From assembly GCF_900096565.1 (NCBI RefSeq), contig NZ_FMYP01000041.1, forward strand, positions 1-38,567: a stretch of 38,567 bases of DNA. The letters are read 5' to 3'. Made by a program: the position numbers and the translations under genes. The first letter of the stretch is position 1. Each line of letters opens with the position of its first letter. Source of the DNA: Williamwhitmania taraxaci. Lineage in GTDB: Bacteria; Bacteroidota; Bacteroidia; Bacteroidales; Williamwhitmaniaceae. The notes under the pieces were generated by a model that did not search any database, was not told the origin of the DNA, and worked only from the letters and a program-made list of their open reading frames with translations. Below, piece after piece: positions 24,327-32,521 of the stretch.

Positions 24327-26414
24327 CTAGAATTCATAGCGTAACCCACCCATAAAAAAGCGGCCTGGGCAATTCATCCCTTTTTTATCGACATACAATT
24401 GATCGAAAATATTCTGAATATCTACCCATACATGAATCCCTCCTTTCATCGTATGCTCCAAATGCAAATCGAAGGTCTGATAATCGGACAACCGTTGCGT
24501 GTTTACATCATCAATCCATTGCCGTCCAACGTGGCTAAAGGTTAAGCCAACAGAACTATTTTTTCGAATATAAACCACTCCAGCACTAGCCAAGTAATCG
24601 GGAACTTCCGTGATCGCCATTCCTTTAAGATTAGCTGCTGCTATTGCAGAACTAAACTTCATTATTTTTGAGGAAGACGACGAACCGCTTGCCCTCACCA
24701 ACAAATGATTCAAGAGCTGCCATTGAATGGAAAGTTCAACCCCTTTAATCTCAACTTCACCCACATTGTCGCGCATGAGTATTGGTTTCCGATCGGTGCC
24801 ACCCGTATCTACAGAATCGCCAGTGGCAACAAAGTATTGAAAGTTCACACCGTAGGAATAGTAGCCGGTAACGTTGATGGATAAATCCTTATTCGGATTC
24901 ATGGTTATTCCAACCTCAGCCGAATTGAGCGTTTCAGGCTTTAGGTTAGGATTAGCTATTTTAAAGCCCTTGGTAATCTTCCTTGAACTGCAGAGATCAT
25001 CGAGTTTGGCTGGCATAAACCCAGAGGAAAGGGCCGCATGAAGGCTAATCTTATCGGAAATAAACTGTTTAACCCCAACCCGGGGGCTTATAGCATACCA
25101 TTGAGTTGAAGAGAATGATTGATTGCTATTCGATGAAAAACCAGTTGCCTTAGTAGGGTCTATTACCGTTAGCTTACCGTTATAAAATTCCGCGGCATCA
25201 ACCCTTATACCTCCGGTAAGCAGTGTATGGCTGGCGAAGAGAATCTCATCCTGGAGAAATGCGCCCACAGTTACCATATTTCCGCTACGCACAATATCGT
25301 CGGTGGAAGTTCGGTAAATATCATGTGCATCGATTCGTCCATATCGCAGTTCTAGGCCAGTAGTTACCTGTCCATACCATGATTTATTGAAAGTGGAGGC
25401 CACCCATAAACCAGCATCATGGCTAACCTGATGTGTGTAGGAGAGTTTGTAGGTATCCCCAGCTTTATTTATGCTTTCGCTCTGTTTGTCGTAGGATTCA
25501 GATTGTAGGTAAACTCGGCTTGTCAGTGTTCCTTTTTCGTGTTTTGCATTAATTGAGACTTGGGCGGATTGATCGAAGTAACTGTCGTAACTCCCATCGT
25601 TCAAGTAAACCTTTTTCCCCGCACCGCGCTTATCCTCATAAATTGTATAAGCCCCATGAATAGTGATCCCCGGTTTTACGTCGCCTCCCATTCGCAGATT
25701 TACGCGTTTTTCAACAATATATACTTTAGCCGAAGTAGAATCTCGCAGCTCCTTTGAATCGATAAAATAGCCATCGCCCTCTTGATAGCTTGGGGCAATA
25801 TCCCAATATAACCCATGAACTTTCGACCTACCTGCCATTCGACCCGAAATCCCTAGAATTCCATATTCGCCAACGCTAAGATTAACTGAGCCCTCAAGTG
25901 GCCTCTTGGGCTTTATGGTATTTATGCTCACAACCCCAGTCATAGCGTTGTTTCCATAAACCGAGCTCGATGGACCAACAACCACATCAACCGACTCCAC
26001 TTGATCCGGTGAAACCATATTCCAGGTTACCATTCCGTAGGAAGACTTATTGAGCGGAGCTCCGTCGAGCAAAATAAGCACCCGATTATTCCCATCAAGT
26101 CCACGCATGGAAATGCCGGAATTCTTGGAAAAAACGCCCCAAGTTCGATCAACATAGGTACCTGGAATAAGTCTCAACACCTCATCACTGCTTCGAACCG
26201 AATAAGCACGCTGCTCTACCTTGTTGATAGTAGTGGTTGTAAACGGCAGGCTATCGGCTTGGTGCGCTGTTTGGGTTGAAACTATAGTCACCGGATTAAT
26301 GGCCGCACGGAACCCCACTGTTGTATCAGAAATACTATTTTCCTGCGCATCTGTATTTTGAACAAAAAAAAGAAAAAAGAGAAAGAAGAGAAGGCTGCTA
26401 GATCGATTCCTCAT
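24327..26414 (-). CDS. TonB-dependent outer-membrane receptor in the wtp operon
   Basis: A 695-residue TonB-dependent receptor. Residues 1-23 are a signal peptide. The plug domain (about 60-170) contains SSDEVLRLIPGTYVDRT, ISMRGLDGNNRVLILLDGAP and VVVGPSSSVYGNNAMTGVV. The rest is a 22-strand-type barrel ending in GGLRYEF with a terminal Phe. There is no carboxypeptidase-like N-terminal extension and no SusD partner, so it resembles siderophore/cobalamin/metal receptors rather than SusC. It lies 3 nt after a lipoprotein gene and inside an operon for oxyanion import. This suggests that it takes up tungstate or molybdate, free or chelated, across the outer membrane; that substrate is inference. 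Confidence 0.88.
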   Translation of the reverse strand: MRNRSSSLLFFLFFLFFVQNTDAQENSISDTTVGFRAAINPVTIVSTQTAHQADSLPFTTTTINKVEQRAYSVRSSDEVLRLIPGTYVDRTWGVFSKNSGISMRGLDGNNRVLILLDGAPLNKSSYGMVTWNMVSPDQVESVDVVVGPSSSVYGNNAMTGVVSINTIKPKRPLEGSVNLSVGEYGILGISGRMAGRSKVHGLYWDIAPSYQEGDGYFIDSKELRDSTSAKVYIVEKRVNLRMGGDVKPGITIHGAYTIYEDKRGAGKKVYLNDGSYDSYFDQSAQVSINAKHEKGTLTSRVYLQSESYDKQSESINKAGDTYKLSYTHQVSHDAGLWVASTFNKSWYGQVTTGLELRYGRIDAHDIYRTSTDDIVRSGNMVTVGAFLQDEILFASHTLLTGGIRVDAAEFYNGKLTVIDPTKATGFSSNSNQSFSSTQWYAISPRVGVKQFISDKISLHAALSSGFMPAKLDDLCSSRKITKGFKIANPNLKPETLNSAEVGITMNPNKDLSINVTGYYSYGVNFQYFVATGDSVDTGGTDRKPILMRDNVGEVEIKGVELSIQWQLLNHLLVRASGSSSSSKIMKFSSAIAAANLKGMAITEVPDYLASAGVVYIRKNSSVGLTFSHVGRQWIDDVNTQRLSDYQTFDLHLEHTMKGGIHVWVDIQNIFDQLYVDKKGMNCPGRFFMGGLRYEF

Positions 26415-26417
26415 CGC

Positions 26418-27317
26418 TTACCTATTTTTCATCTTTTGAACCATCACATCTACCACCACGCTACCCGTTTCACCGGAAACAACTTCCGTAACTATAAAAA
26501 CGCCGTAGAGTCCTAACTCCTCCTGCTTAAATGAAAAGGCATTGCCTACAATAAGATTCTTAGCCTTGCGCTTCCCGTTAATATCAGAGTAGAGTGAAAC
26601 TAAATCCTCAACCTGCGTCAATCCATTAAACTGGTCGAAGGAGAGGGTGATTGGAGTAAAACGAGTAGTATTTTTCACAGCCCAATCAGTTGGCCCGCCA
26701 TCGCCGTATACTGAATAATCAATATTTGCTCCTGGCGAGGCAATCACCATTTCATCGGCATCGACGGTGCTATAGTAGCAAAGAAGGTGAATATTGGCAG
26801 GAATTGTAGCTGCCTCTGCTTTGGCAAATACAGCCCCGCTCTTTATATTCATAAAACTACCACCGGCTGTCGATTTCTGAGCCCCTAACACTACATTGCG
26901 AGAAACGAGCAGTTCACCGGCATTACCTTCAGCCTTAAGAACATTATAGGAAGCGGTAGCCGAATTTCCATTTTTATCGCGGATGGTGAAAACAAGTGCA
27001 TTCTGAGCTGCCGTATCCTTTGTAAAAACGAGCTGCTTGGAATACTCAGCCTTAAAGAAACCTTCATCAACAAACCGCACACCATTGTTGGAAATAAAAA
27101 AATTGGTAAGCGCATCCTCTCCGTTTCCTTTACAATCAATAAGTAGCGTCAACGATTGACCTGGAATCAACTGGGTATCATCGCCCGAACTATGATTGGC
27201 AATTACAACCGTAGGATTTACAGGATCAGTTTGGTTTTTCTTGCACGAACAGGAAATAATAAACGGCAATGCAACCAATAAAAATTTATACGCAAAACGA
27301 AAGGTATTCTTATTCAT
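26418..27317 (-). CDS. Lipoprotein partner of the TonB receptor, unknown function
   Basis: About 299 residues. The start at 27317 gives a signal peptide MNKNTFRFAYKFLLVALPFI with lipobox IISC (Cys 23; a second CysSer/CysLys pair follows). The mature protein looks all-beta, with Ig-like alternating strands (PGQSLTLLIDCKG near the start) and no motif I recognise. Its gene ends 3 nt before the TonB receptor start, so the two are translationally coupled. This is the usual layout for a surface lipoprotein that works with its receptor. An upstream ATG at 27350 adds 11 residues before the signal peptide and is less likely. Binding of an oxyanion or chelate is a guess from context. Confidence 0.75.
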   Translation of the reverse strand: MNKNTFRFAYKFLLVALPFIISCSCKKNQTDPVNPTVVIANHSSGDDTQLIPGQSLTLLIDCKGNGEDALTNFFISNNGVRFVDEGFFKAEYSKQLVFTKDTAAQNALVFTIRDKNGNSATASYNVLKAEGNAGELLVSRNVVLGAQKSTAGGSFMNIKSGAVFAKAEAATIPANIHLLCYYSTVDADEMVIASPGANIDYSVYGDGGPTDWAVKNTTRFTPITLSFDQFNGLTQVEDLVSLYSDINGKRKAKNLIVGNAFSFKQEELGLYGVFIVTEVVSGETGSVVVDVMVQKMKNR

Positions 27318-27368
27318 ATCGGGGAATATAATCATGGAAAAAACGCCCACCTGTGAGCCTTAACAAAC

Positions 27369-27917
27369 TTATTTCAATACTTTAGAAAACGATGCGCCAA
27401 GAAAACCTCCAACAGCACCAAAGATAAAATGAGTAAAGTAAGGATAGAGAAATCCCCCCACGAATGACCCATAGGTAACCCCGAAAAGCGTTATTACGCT
27501 GCGAGCCATAGGAATGGAGAGGTAGCAAAACCCAGCAGCCAAGGCAACAACAAAAATATTCTTACCAAAGTATTTCTCGCCCGAGAAAAACAAGTCGAGG
27601 CCAACACCAGGCAGAAAAAACATAAGCGCCATGAAGGGATCGCCAAAGCCCATGCCGGGAATAAGTGTTGCGAGTCCAGCCCCAGCACCCATCAGCGAGC
27701 CCGACCATTTCAATGGAAACGCGATACGCAGAAAGGTGAGCAAGAACATCACCTCAATGCCATGCCTACCGGGTAGATGCAAAGGCAAGCGAATCTTGGC
27801 CCTCAAGAAGGCAATGCCTACGCCAAGGAAAACTAGAAAAAAAATAAGAGCAATTCGGCTAATCAGAGATTTTCCGGATAAGCTCTTTACCTGCACATTT
27901 ATAGCTGAAGCCCCCAT
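27369..27917 (-). CDS. Polytopic inner-membrane protein in the wtp operon
   Basis: A 182-residue protein with about five to six hydrophobic helices. The segments LHLPGRHGIEVMFLLTFLRI, GAGAGLATLIPGMGFGDP and FMALMFFLPGVGLDLFF have the small-residue-rich look of substrate-binding S-components of ECF-type transporters, but I cannot assign a family. The C-terminus (GGFLYPYFTHFIFGAVGGFL) is also membranous. The first ATG (27917) overlaps the upstream TiaS-like gene by 59 nt. A GTG start within the overlap (for example codon 8) is possible. Operon position suggests a role in tungstate/molybdate handling. Confidence 0.68.
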   Translation of the reverse strand: MGASAINVQVKSLSGKSLISRIALIFFLVFLGVGIAFLRAKIRLPLHLPGRHGIEVMFLLTFLRIAFPLKWSGSLMGAGAGLATLIPGMGFGDPFMALMFFLPGVGLDLFFSGEKYFGKNIFVVALAAGFCYLSIPMARSVITLFGVTYGSFVGGFLYPYFTHFIFGAVGGFLGASFSKVLK

Positions 27918-28599
27918 TGTTTTGATATTTTTCGATTACTACTAATTTTTTTCCACCCTTTAAAACAGGACGAAGCCATCCTTCTAAATCAATCTCGGTA
28001 AGTTCGGGGAGTAACACGAGATCCTCACCAACAACTCCATCCACAGGAATAAGCCTGCGCAAAGCCTCAATAGTACATTTCCCAGTCAGTTGCCTAAAGT
28101 CCTTTCCCTCCATCCAAACAAATCGACCATCATCCGCGGCCTTGCGAAGACCTACTGCTGCCAACGAACCAATAACACCATCGAAATTCCCGGTAAATCC
28201 AGCAAGAAATAGATTCTCGGCACGGGCAATCTGCCATGCTTCCGCCTGAGTTACCAACTCGCGCTTGGTTCTATATCCCCAATTCACCACAGTATCAGGA
28301 AGGTTATCGGCACGGGCAATGCACAAACCCGCATCAGATCCAGGAGCCGATTCCCTTGCTAAAAATGCAGAGCAATATTGCCTTAAATAATCCTCACGCT
28401 CAGTTTCTACCTCAAGACACAAAGAGCTATTATGGGAAGTATACGGAACTCGAGGATCGAAAAACAGCTGGTGCCTAGAGATACCAAAAACCTTAGCAAA
28501 CCCAACCTGTGTAAGTTCTCGCCCCAGCTGCCGACCGCGATAGCCCGTGCCGCGAGTAAATAAATTGTCGGTATCATCAATACCAATCAGATACCGCAT
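27859..28599 (-). CDS. Short TiaS-like (IGIDDTDN) protein
   Basis: A 246-residue protein. The N-terminus MRYLIGIDDTDN with RGTGYRGRQLGREL resembles the start of archaeal TiaS, the tRNA-Ile2 agmatidine synthetase (DUF1743; IGIDDTDS..GTT). FTGNFDGVIGSLAAVGL resembles the TiaS segment with GxxGALAAIG. It is much shorter than TiaS (about 420 residues), with no room for the OB-fold and zinc ribbon that bind tRNA. Bacteria make lysidine with TilS instead, so a tRNA role is unlikely. It begins 3 nt after wtpA, which ties it to oxyanion uptake or cofactor assembly. The TiaS resemblance is from remembered motifs and should be treated as moderate. Confidence 0.62.
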   Translation of the reverse strand: MRYLIGIDDTDNLFTRGTGYRGRQLGRELTQVGFAKVFGISRHQLFFDPRVPYTSHNSSLCLEVETEREDYLRQYCSAFLARESAPGSDAGLCIARADNLPDTVVNWGYRTKRELVTQAEAWQIARAENLFLAGFTGNFDGVIGSLAAVGLRKAADDGRFVWMEGKDFRQLTGKCTIEALRRLIPVDGVVGEDLVLLPELTEIDLEGWLRPVLKGGKKLVVIEKYQNNGGFSYKCAGKELIRKISD

Positions 28600-28602
28600 A
28601 AA

Positions 28603-29556
28603 TTATTTCTTTGCAAACTGTTGTAAATCGGAAGGGATAAAATCGAAACCAGTTGCAGCCGAAGGCACTACCGATGGTTGCCCCATGCTCGCTAAAACTT
28701 TACCACCCTTCTCAGGCGATAACAAGAACTCAACGAACTTCTCGGCAAGTGCTGGATTTTCGGCATTTTTAGGAATAGTAATCCCATACACCATAGGCGA
28801 ACCAACTACTTGAAGTGAATCACCCGGTTGCTTGCCAGCAATGGTAACCTTAGCCTCAGCATACTGCACGGCCATTTCTGGATTACCCAAATTAATGGCA
28901 TCCGGCAACTCAATAAACTTCAGTCCATGCTGAATGGCTACCGAACGATAAAGAAAAATGTAATCGATGGCATTACTCTCAAGGAGTGCAAGTAAATCGG
29001 TCTCTTTCGGTCGAATATATCGCTTATCCTTGCCAAGCATATTCGCAGCCAAATTAGGTTTTCCGTAAAATTTCTCGGCCAACTGGAGCATCATAACGGT
29101 TCGGTAGCCACAGGGATCTGAGCTAGGATTGCTCCTACCTAAGGCTACTTCCTTGTTTGCCAATATTTCAAACCAGTTATCACTATTTATCTTATCGGCC
29201 AGGCGTGATTTTTCGTGAAAGACAATGGCCATCTCATTTCCAGCAAAACGGATATTCCATGCAGTAAAAGCCGGCATCATCAAAGAATCGATAATGGAGA
29301 AATCGGCTGACGCAAGAACGTCGCACGGTTTGTTCAACTCTGTAACCTTTCGCACACAATCAATACTACCGGCGGCTTCCATATCGATAACAACACCCGG
29401 ATTCTCCCGCATAAAACTATCGGCAATAGCCTTCAAAGGCATCGAAAGGCTACCTGCATGGAAAATAGTAAGATGTTGCTCCTCATTTGCTTTCTTACCG
29501 GCACACCCCCAAAGGAGTAATGCACCTAACATTATTGACCCAATTCTTTTTATCAT
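28603..29556 (-). CDS. wtpA: Tungstate/molybdate-binding lipoprotein, archaeal WtpA type
   Basis: A 317-residue periplasmic binding protein. The signal peptide ends in lipobox LLWGC (Cys 18). Mature motifs follow archaeal WtpA/ModA closely: LTIFHAGSLSMP (29-40), AAGSIDCVRKV (61-71), GRSNPSSDPCGYR (140-152), RPKETDLLALLE (182-193), FLYRSVAIQHG (201-211) and IELPDAINLG (215-224). In archaeal structures the oxyanion is octahedrally held by extra Asp and Glu ligands. D147 and E185 are the likely equivalents. The start overlaps the end of the ModE-like gene by 4 nt. The binding protein is separated from its permease and ATPase by four other genes, which is unusual. The archaeal-type sequence in a Bacteroidota genome hints at transfer. 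Confidence 0.9.
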   Translation of the reverse strand: MIKRIGSIMLGALLLWGCAGKKANEEQHLTIFHAGSLSMPLKAIADSFMRENPGVVIDMEAAGSIDCVRKVTELNKPCDVLASADFSIIDSLMMPAFTAWNIRFAGNEMAIVFHEKSRLADKINSDNWFEILANKEVALGRSNPSSDPCGYRTVMMLQLAEKFYGKPNLAANMLGKDKRYIRPKETDLLALLESNAIDYIFLYRSVAIQHGLKFIELPDAINLGNPEMAVQYAEAKVTIAGKQPGDSLQVVGSPMVYGITIPKNAENPALAEKFVEFLLSPEKGGKVLASMGQPSVVPSAATGFDFIPSDLQQFAKK

Positions 29557-29945
29557 CTTAATAAGGGTTGATCATTTAACCTATGAAAAAACTTTTTCGT
29601 AATTTTATGAATTGCGGCATCAAACTCAACGCGCAATTCCAAGTAGGCCTCTAGAAGTTTCTGCCCCTCGGCAGTAAGTTCCGATCGGCCCCCATCCTTG
29701 CCTCCACGCTGTTTCTCGACCAAAACAAAGCCAACGGACTCCTCCGCTTCGCGGATGAGCCCCCAAGCCTTCCTGTAGCTAATGGCCATTGCCTCTGCTG
29801 CACCAGCCAAGGAGCCACGATCTTGGATGTTCTGCAGCAAGATAAAACGCTCCTCATCAAACACTTCAAAATTATCCTTACCTGTAAGGCTAATCTTGTA
29901 GTCGAGGAAAATGTTGTAATACTTCGATCCGGGAGGTCCTGCCAT
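29553..29945 (-). CDS. ModE-like winged-helix regulator without oxyanion-binding domain
   Basis: About 130 residues from the ATG at 29945. Residues 34-63 are a LysR/ModE-type helix-turn-helix (DRGSLAGAAEAMAISYRKAW), and 78-94 give the wing (EKQRGGKDGGRSELTAEG), as in the N-terminal domain of ModE. The C-terminal TOBE/molbindin domains that sense molybdate in E. coli ModE are absent, so it must sense indirectly or act without ligand. It heads the wtp operon and likely regulates it. In-frame ATGs at 29972 and 29960 exist. The first lies upstream of the predicted transcription start (about 29967), so 29960 or 29945 is used. Confidence 0.8.
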   Translation of the reverse strand: MAGPPGSKYYNIFLDYKISLTGKDNFEVFDEERFILLQNIQDRGSLAGAAEAMAISYRKAWGLIREAEESVGFVLVEKQRGGKDGGRSELTAEGQKLLEAYLELRVEFDAAIHKITKKFFHRLNDQPLLR

Positions 29946-29973
29946 AATTTCGATACGCATTAAAATGCACATC

Positions 29974-30004
29974 CAAAGATAAAAAAAGAAGAGTCAACTA
30001 CAAA
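29974..30004 (-). promoter_or_regulatory. Promoter of the wtp operon
   Basis: On the minus strand TTTG (30004-30001), 19-nt spacer, TATCTTTG (29981-29974): a perfect Bacteroidota -33/-7 pair. Transcription should begin near 29967, only 7-22 nt ahead of the first gene. Confidence 0.75.
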
Positions 30005-30420
30005 CTCCTCGTGAAATTCGTCTTGTCAACTTGATGCAATATGCACTGACGTCCATTTAAGTGTCAGCGACTACATACCAATCAGTAGCACTGCCAATTC
30101 ATAACGGAGAAAAACAAGAAGTTTGAATGAGTCAATGTAAAGCAAAAGAAAAGATCCCCGCCCAACCGAACAAAGAATTCTACCGACACAAAAACACATC
30201 AATATCTTATGGAAAGGAACGAGTCCGATTAAACATTAAATGAGTTCACAGGTTTATAGCGTCAGAAACAACGATTACCACAAAAAAAAATCTGCATGAT
30301 ATCTTTCATCTTTATTTATGACGCTTGTAGCTATTCATTGCAGTAAAATAGAATAATTTTACATCGTTATGTTTTCTTTTGCATATCGCAAACCAACCTT
30401 GAAACTAAAAATAAATCATT
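30005..30420. other. Intergenic region upstream of the P5C dehydrogenase gene
   Basis: About 415 nt without a gene. An inverted repeat AGCGTCA (30258-30264) / TGACGCT (30319-30325) is the only symmetrical element noticed, and it may be an operator. AT-rich candidates for a -7 box near 30353 and 30374 have no properly spaced -33. No tRNA or riboswitch was recognised. Confidence 0.35.
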
Positions 30421-32052
30421 ATGAATAATTCCGTTTTCAATTTTCAACTTCCTAAGAACGAGCCTATATTAATGTATGCCCCTGGCTCACCCGAGCGAAT
30501 TGCCCTAAAGAAAGAGTTAGAAAGGCAGAAATCAATTCAGCTCGAAATACCCTTGATTATTGGGGGGAAAGAGATAAAAACAGGAAAATTGGGCAAGGTG
30601 GTAATGCCGCACGACCATAGCCATATCTTAGCAAACTATCACATGACCACCGAGAAGGAGGTAAAGATGGCCATTGAGGCAGCGTTGAAGGCAAAAGAGA
30701 TTTGGTCGAATATGCCATGGGAAGATCGCGCAAAAATCACCCTGAAGGTTGCGGACCTGATAGCCCAAAAATATCGATTTGTGCTTAACGCCGCCACCAT
30801 GCTGGGTCAAAGCAAAAACCCATATCAGGCCGAAATTGATTCAGCCTGTGAGGTCATCGATTTCCTTCGCTTCAATGTATACTTTGCCAACGAAATATAT
30901 AAGGATCAGCCTATTTCGGTGGATGGAATCATTAATAAAACGGAATACCGTCCTCTCGAAGGGTTTGTATTTACCGTATCGCCCTTCAATTTTACGGCCA
31001 TTGCCTCCAATCTGAACATGTCGCCGGTAATTATGGGAAATTCCACGGTTTGGAAACCAGCCACCACCTCCATTCTATCCAACTATTACTTAATGAAAAT
31101 CTTCAAGGAAGCAGGCATGCCCGACGGGGTAATCAATTTCCTACCAGGGCCAGGTTCAGTAATTGGAAAAGAGATATTTGCTCATCGCGATTTGGCCGGA
31201 ATACACTTTACAGGCTCCACCAATACCTTTAACCTTTTCTGGCGCCAACTCGGCGAGAACCTACCACGATACAAGAACTATCCCAAAATTGTAGGAGAAA
31301 CTGGAGGCAAAGATTTTATTGTTGCACACCCTTCGGCAAACGCCGATGAAGTTGCAGTAGGAATGGTACGAGGCTCTTTTGAGTATCAAGGGCAAAAGTG
31401 CTCCGCATCGTCACGTGCATATATCCCAACCAGCTTATGGCCAACAGTCAAAGCTAACATAGGGAAAATGCTTGCAGAGATAAAGATGGGCGACGTTAGC
31501 GACTTCTCGAATTTTGTGAACGCAGTAATCGATGAGGCATCGTTCGACAATATCATGTCCTACATCGACAAAGCAAAAGACACGAAAGACGCAGAGATTG
31601 TCTTTGGCGGCAAGGGCGATAAATCGAAGGGCTATTTTATTGAACCAACAGTCATCAAGACCAACAATCCCCACTTCATCACCATGGAGGAAGAGATCTT
31701 TGGTCCCGTGCTCACGCTCTTTGTCTACGAGGATGATAAATTTGAAGAGACACTCGACTTGGTAGACGCCACCAGTCCATACGCACTAACGGGTGCCATA
31801 TTTGCTACCGACCGCATGGCCATTATCAAAGCATATGAGAAGCTGCGCTACGCTGCCGGAAACTTCTACATCAACGACAAACCCACGGGTGCAGTAGTTG
31901 GTCAACAGCCATTTGGCGGAGCAAGAGGCTCGGGAACCAACGACAAGGCAGGCAGTAGCCTAAATCTACTTCGCTGGGTAAATCCAAGGACTATAAAGGA
32001 AACGCTTGTTCCTGCCACCGAATTTAAGTATCCGTTTTTACTAGAGGCATAG
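30421..32052 (+). CDS. pruA: L-glutamate gamma-semialdehyde (1-pyrroline-5-carboxylate) dehydrogenase
   Basis: A 543-residue aldehyde dehydrogenase of the P5C dehydrogenase group, equal in length to the mitochondrial/Bacteroidota type. It oxidises glutamate semialdehyde, in equilibrium with P5C, to glutamate with NAD+. FTVSPFNFTAIASNL (184-198) is the oxyanion/NAD region, FTGST (263-267) the NAD contact, E293 in VGETGGKD the general base and C327 in YQGQKCSASSR the catalytic nucleophile. QPFGGARGSGTNDKAG near the C-terminus is typical of the group. There is no fused proline dehydrogenase. It follows the wtp operon divergently and ends in its own terminator, so it is monocistronic. It can consume the P5C made by HypD. 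Confidence 0.93.
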   Translation: MNNSVFNFQLPKNEPILMYAPGSPERIALKKELERQKSIQLEIPLIIGGKEIKTGKLGKVVMPHDHSHILANYHMTTEKEVKMAIEAALKAKEIWSNMPWEDRAKITLKVADLIAQKYRFVLNAATMLGQSKNPYQAEIDSACEVIDFLRFNVYFANEIYKDQPISVDGIINKTEYRPLEGFVFTVSPFNFTAIASNLNMSPVIMGNSTVWKPATTSILSNYYLMKIFKEAGMPDGVINFLPGPGSVIGKEIFAHRDLAGIHFTGSTNTFNLFWRQLGENLPRYKNYPKIVGETGGKDFIVAHPSANADEVAVGMVRGSFEYQGQKCSASSRAYIPTSLWPTVKANIGKMLAEIKMGDVSDFSNFVNAVIDEASFDNIMSYIDKAKDTKDAEIVFGGKGDKSKGYFIEPTVIKTNNPHFITMEEEIFGPVLTLFVYEDDKFEETLDLVDATSPYALTGAIFATDRMAIIKAYEKLRYAAGNFYINDKPTGAVVGQQPFGGARGSGTNDKAGSSLNLLRWVNPRTIKETLVPATEFKYPFLLEA

Positions 32053-32078
32053 CGCTCTTTAGTAGAACACTTATTGAG

Positions 32079-32114
32079 GCACCCACGAAATCAACTTTGT
32101 GGGTGCTTTCTTTT
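32079..32114 (+). terminator. Terminator of the P5C dehydrogenase gene
   Basis: GCACCCAC-G-AAA pairs with TTTGTGGGTGC (one bulge) at 32079-32106, followed by TTTCTTTTTC. It lies 27 nt after the stop codon. Confidence 0.8.
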
Positions 32115-32273
32115 TCTACGGCAAAGCCAACATATTATTGACATGGGCCACGTTGAGCAAAGTCACAAATCCAAATAAACTTCGATTCCTACTTATGCCG
32201 AAGAAAAAACACCAACTATCGCCTCTACACAACCACACATAACAAACAAGAATCCAACTATTTTGACAAAATG

Positions 32274-32304
32274 ATTGTTTGTGTTGACAGAATAACTAAA
32301 TTTG
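32274..32304 (+). promoter_or_regulatory. Distal promoter upstream of the outer-membrane protein gene
   Basis: ATTG (32274-32277), 19-nt spacer, TAAATTTG (32297-32304): exact consensus. Transcription would begin near 32311, about 210 nt before the ATG at 32522 and directly ahead of the hairpin at 32317-32383. Confidence 0.65.
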
Positions 32305-32316
32305 CACACTGAAAGC

Positions 32317-32383
32317 GGTTCGTAAGGATTTATAGCGTGTTGATTTAGGTTAGCCTCAAAATTAAACATTAATCCTACGAACC
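32317..32383 (+). ncRNA. Structured leader or small RNA
   Basis: GGTTCGTAAGGATT (32317-32330) pairs with AATCCTACGAACC (32371-32383) with one bulged A, closing a 40-nt loop, and is followed by CTTTTACC. It begins a few nucleotides after the predicted start of transcription, so the 5' end of the RNA would be folded. It could be an mRNA leader with a regulatory role or an independent short RNA. It matches no family I know. Confidence 0.4.
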
Positions 32384-32471
32384 CTTTTACCCTCCTACAA
32401 ACCAGACGACGGATTTTTAGAATTTCCACAAAAAGTTGACTTCCCCCTTCATAAAAATAAACAGCAACAAG

Positions 32472-32503
32472 TTGGGGCGTTGTTTAGGGAATTCTTACAT
32501 TTC
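32472..32503 (+). promoter_or_regulatory. Proximal promoter of the outer-membrane protein gene
   Basis: TTG (32472-32474), 21-nt spacer, TACATTTC (32496-32503), 7 of 8 to consensus. Transcription would start about 32510, after the in-frame ATG at 32480, supporting translation from 32522. Confidence 0.4.
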
Positions 32504-32521
32504 GCTACTAACACATGCGAA

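Noticed and set aside
24327-27317. SusC/SusD glycan-uptake pair
   Set aside because: The receptor lacks the SusC N-terminal extension, the lipoprotein has no SusD helical repeats, and there are no glycoside hydrolases nearby.
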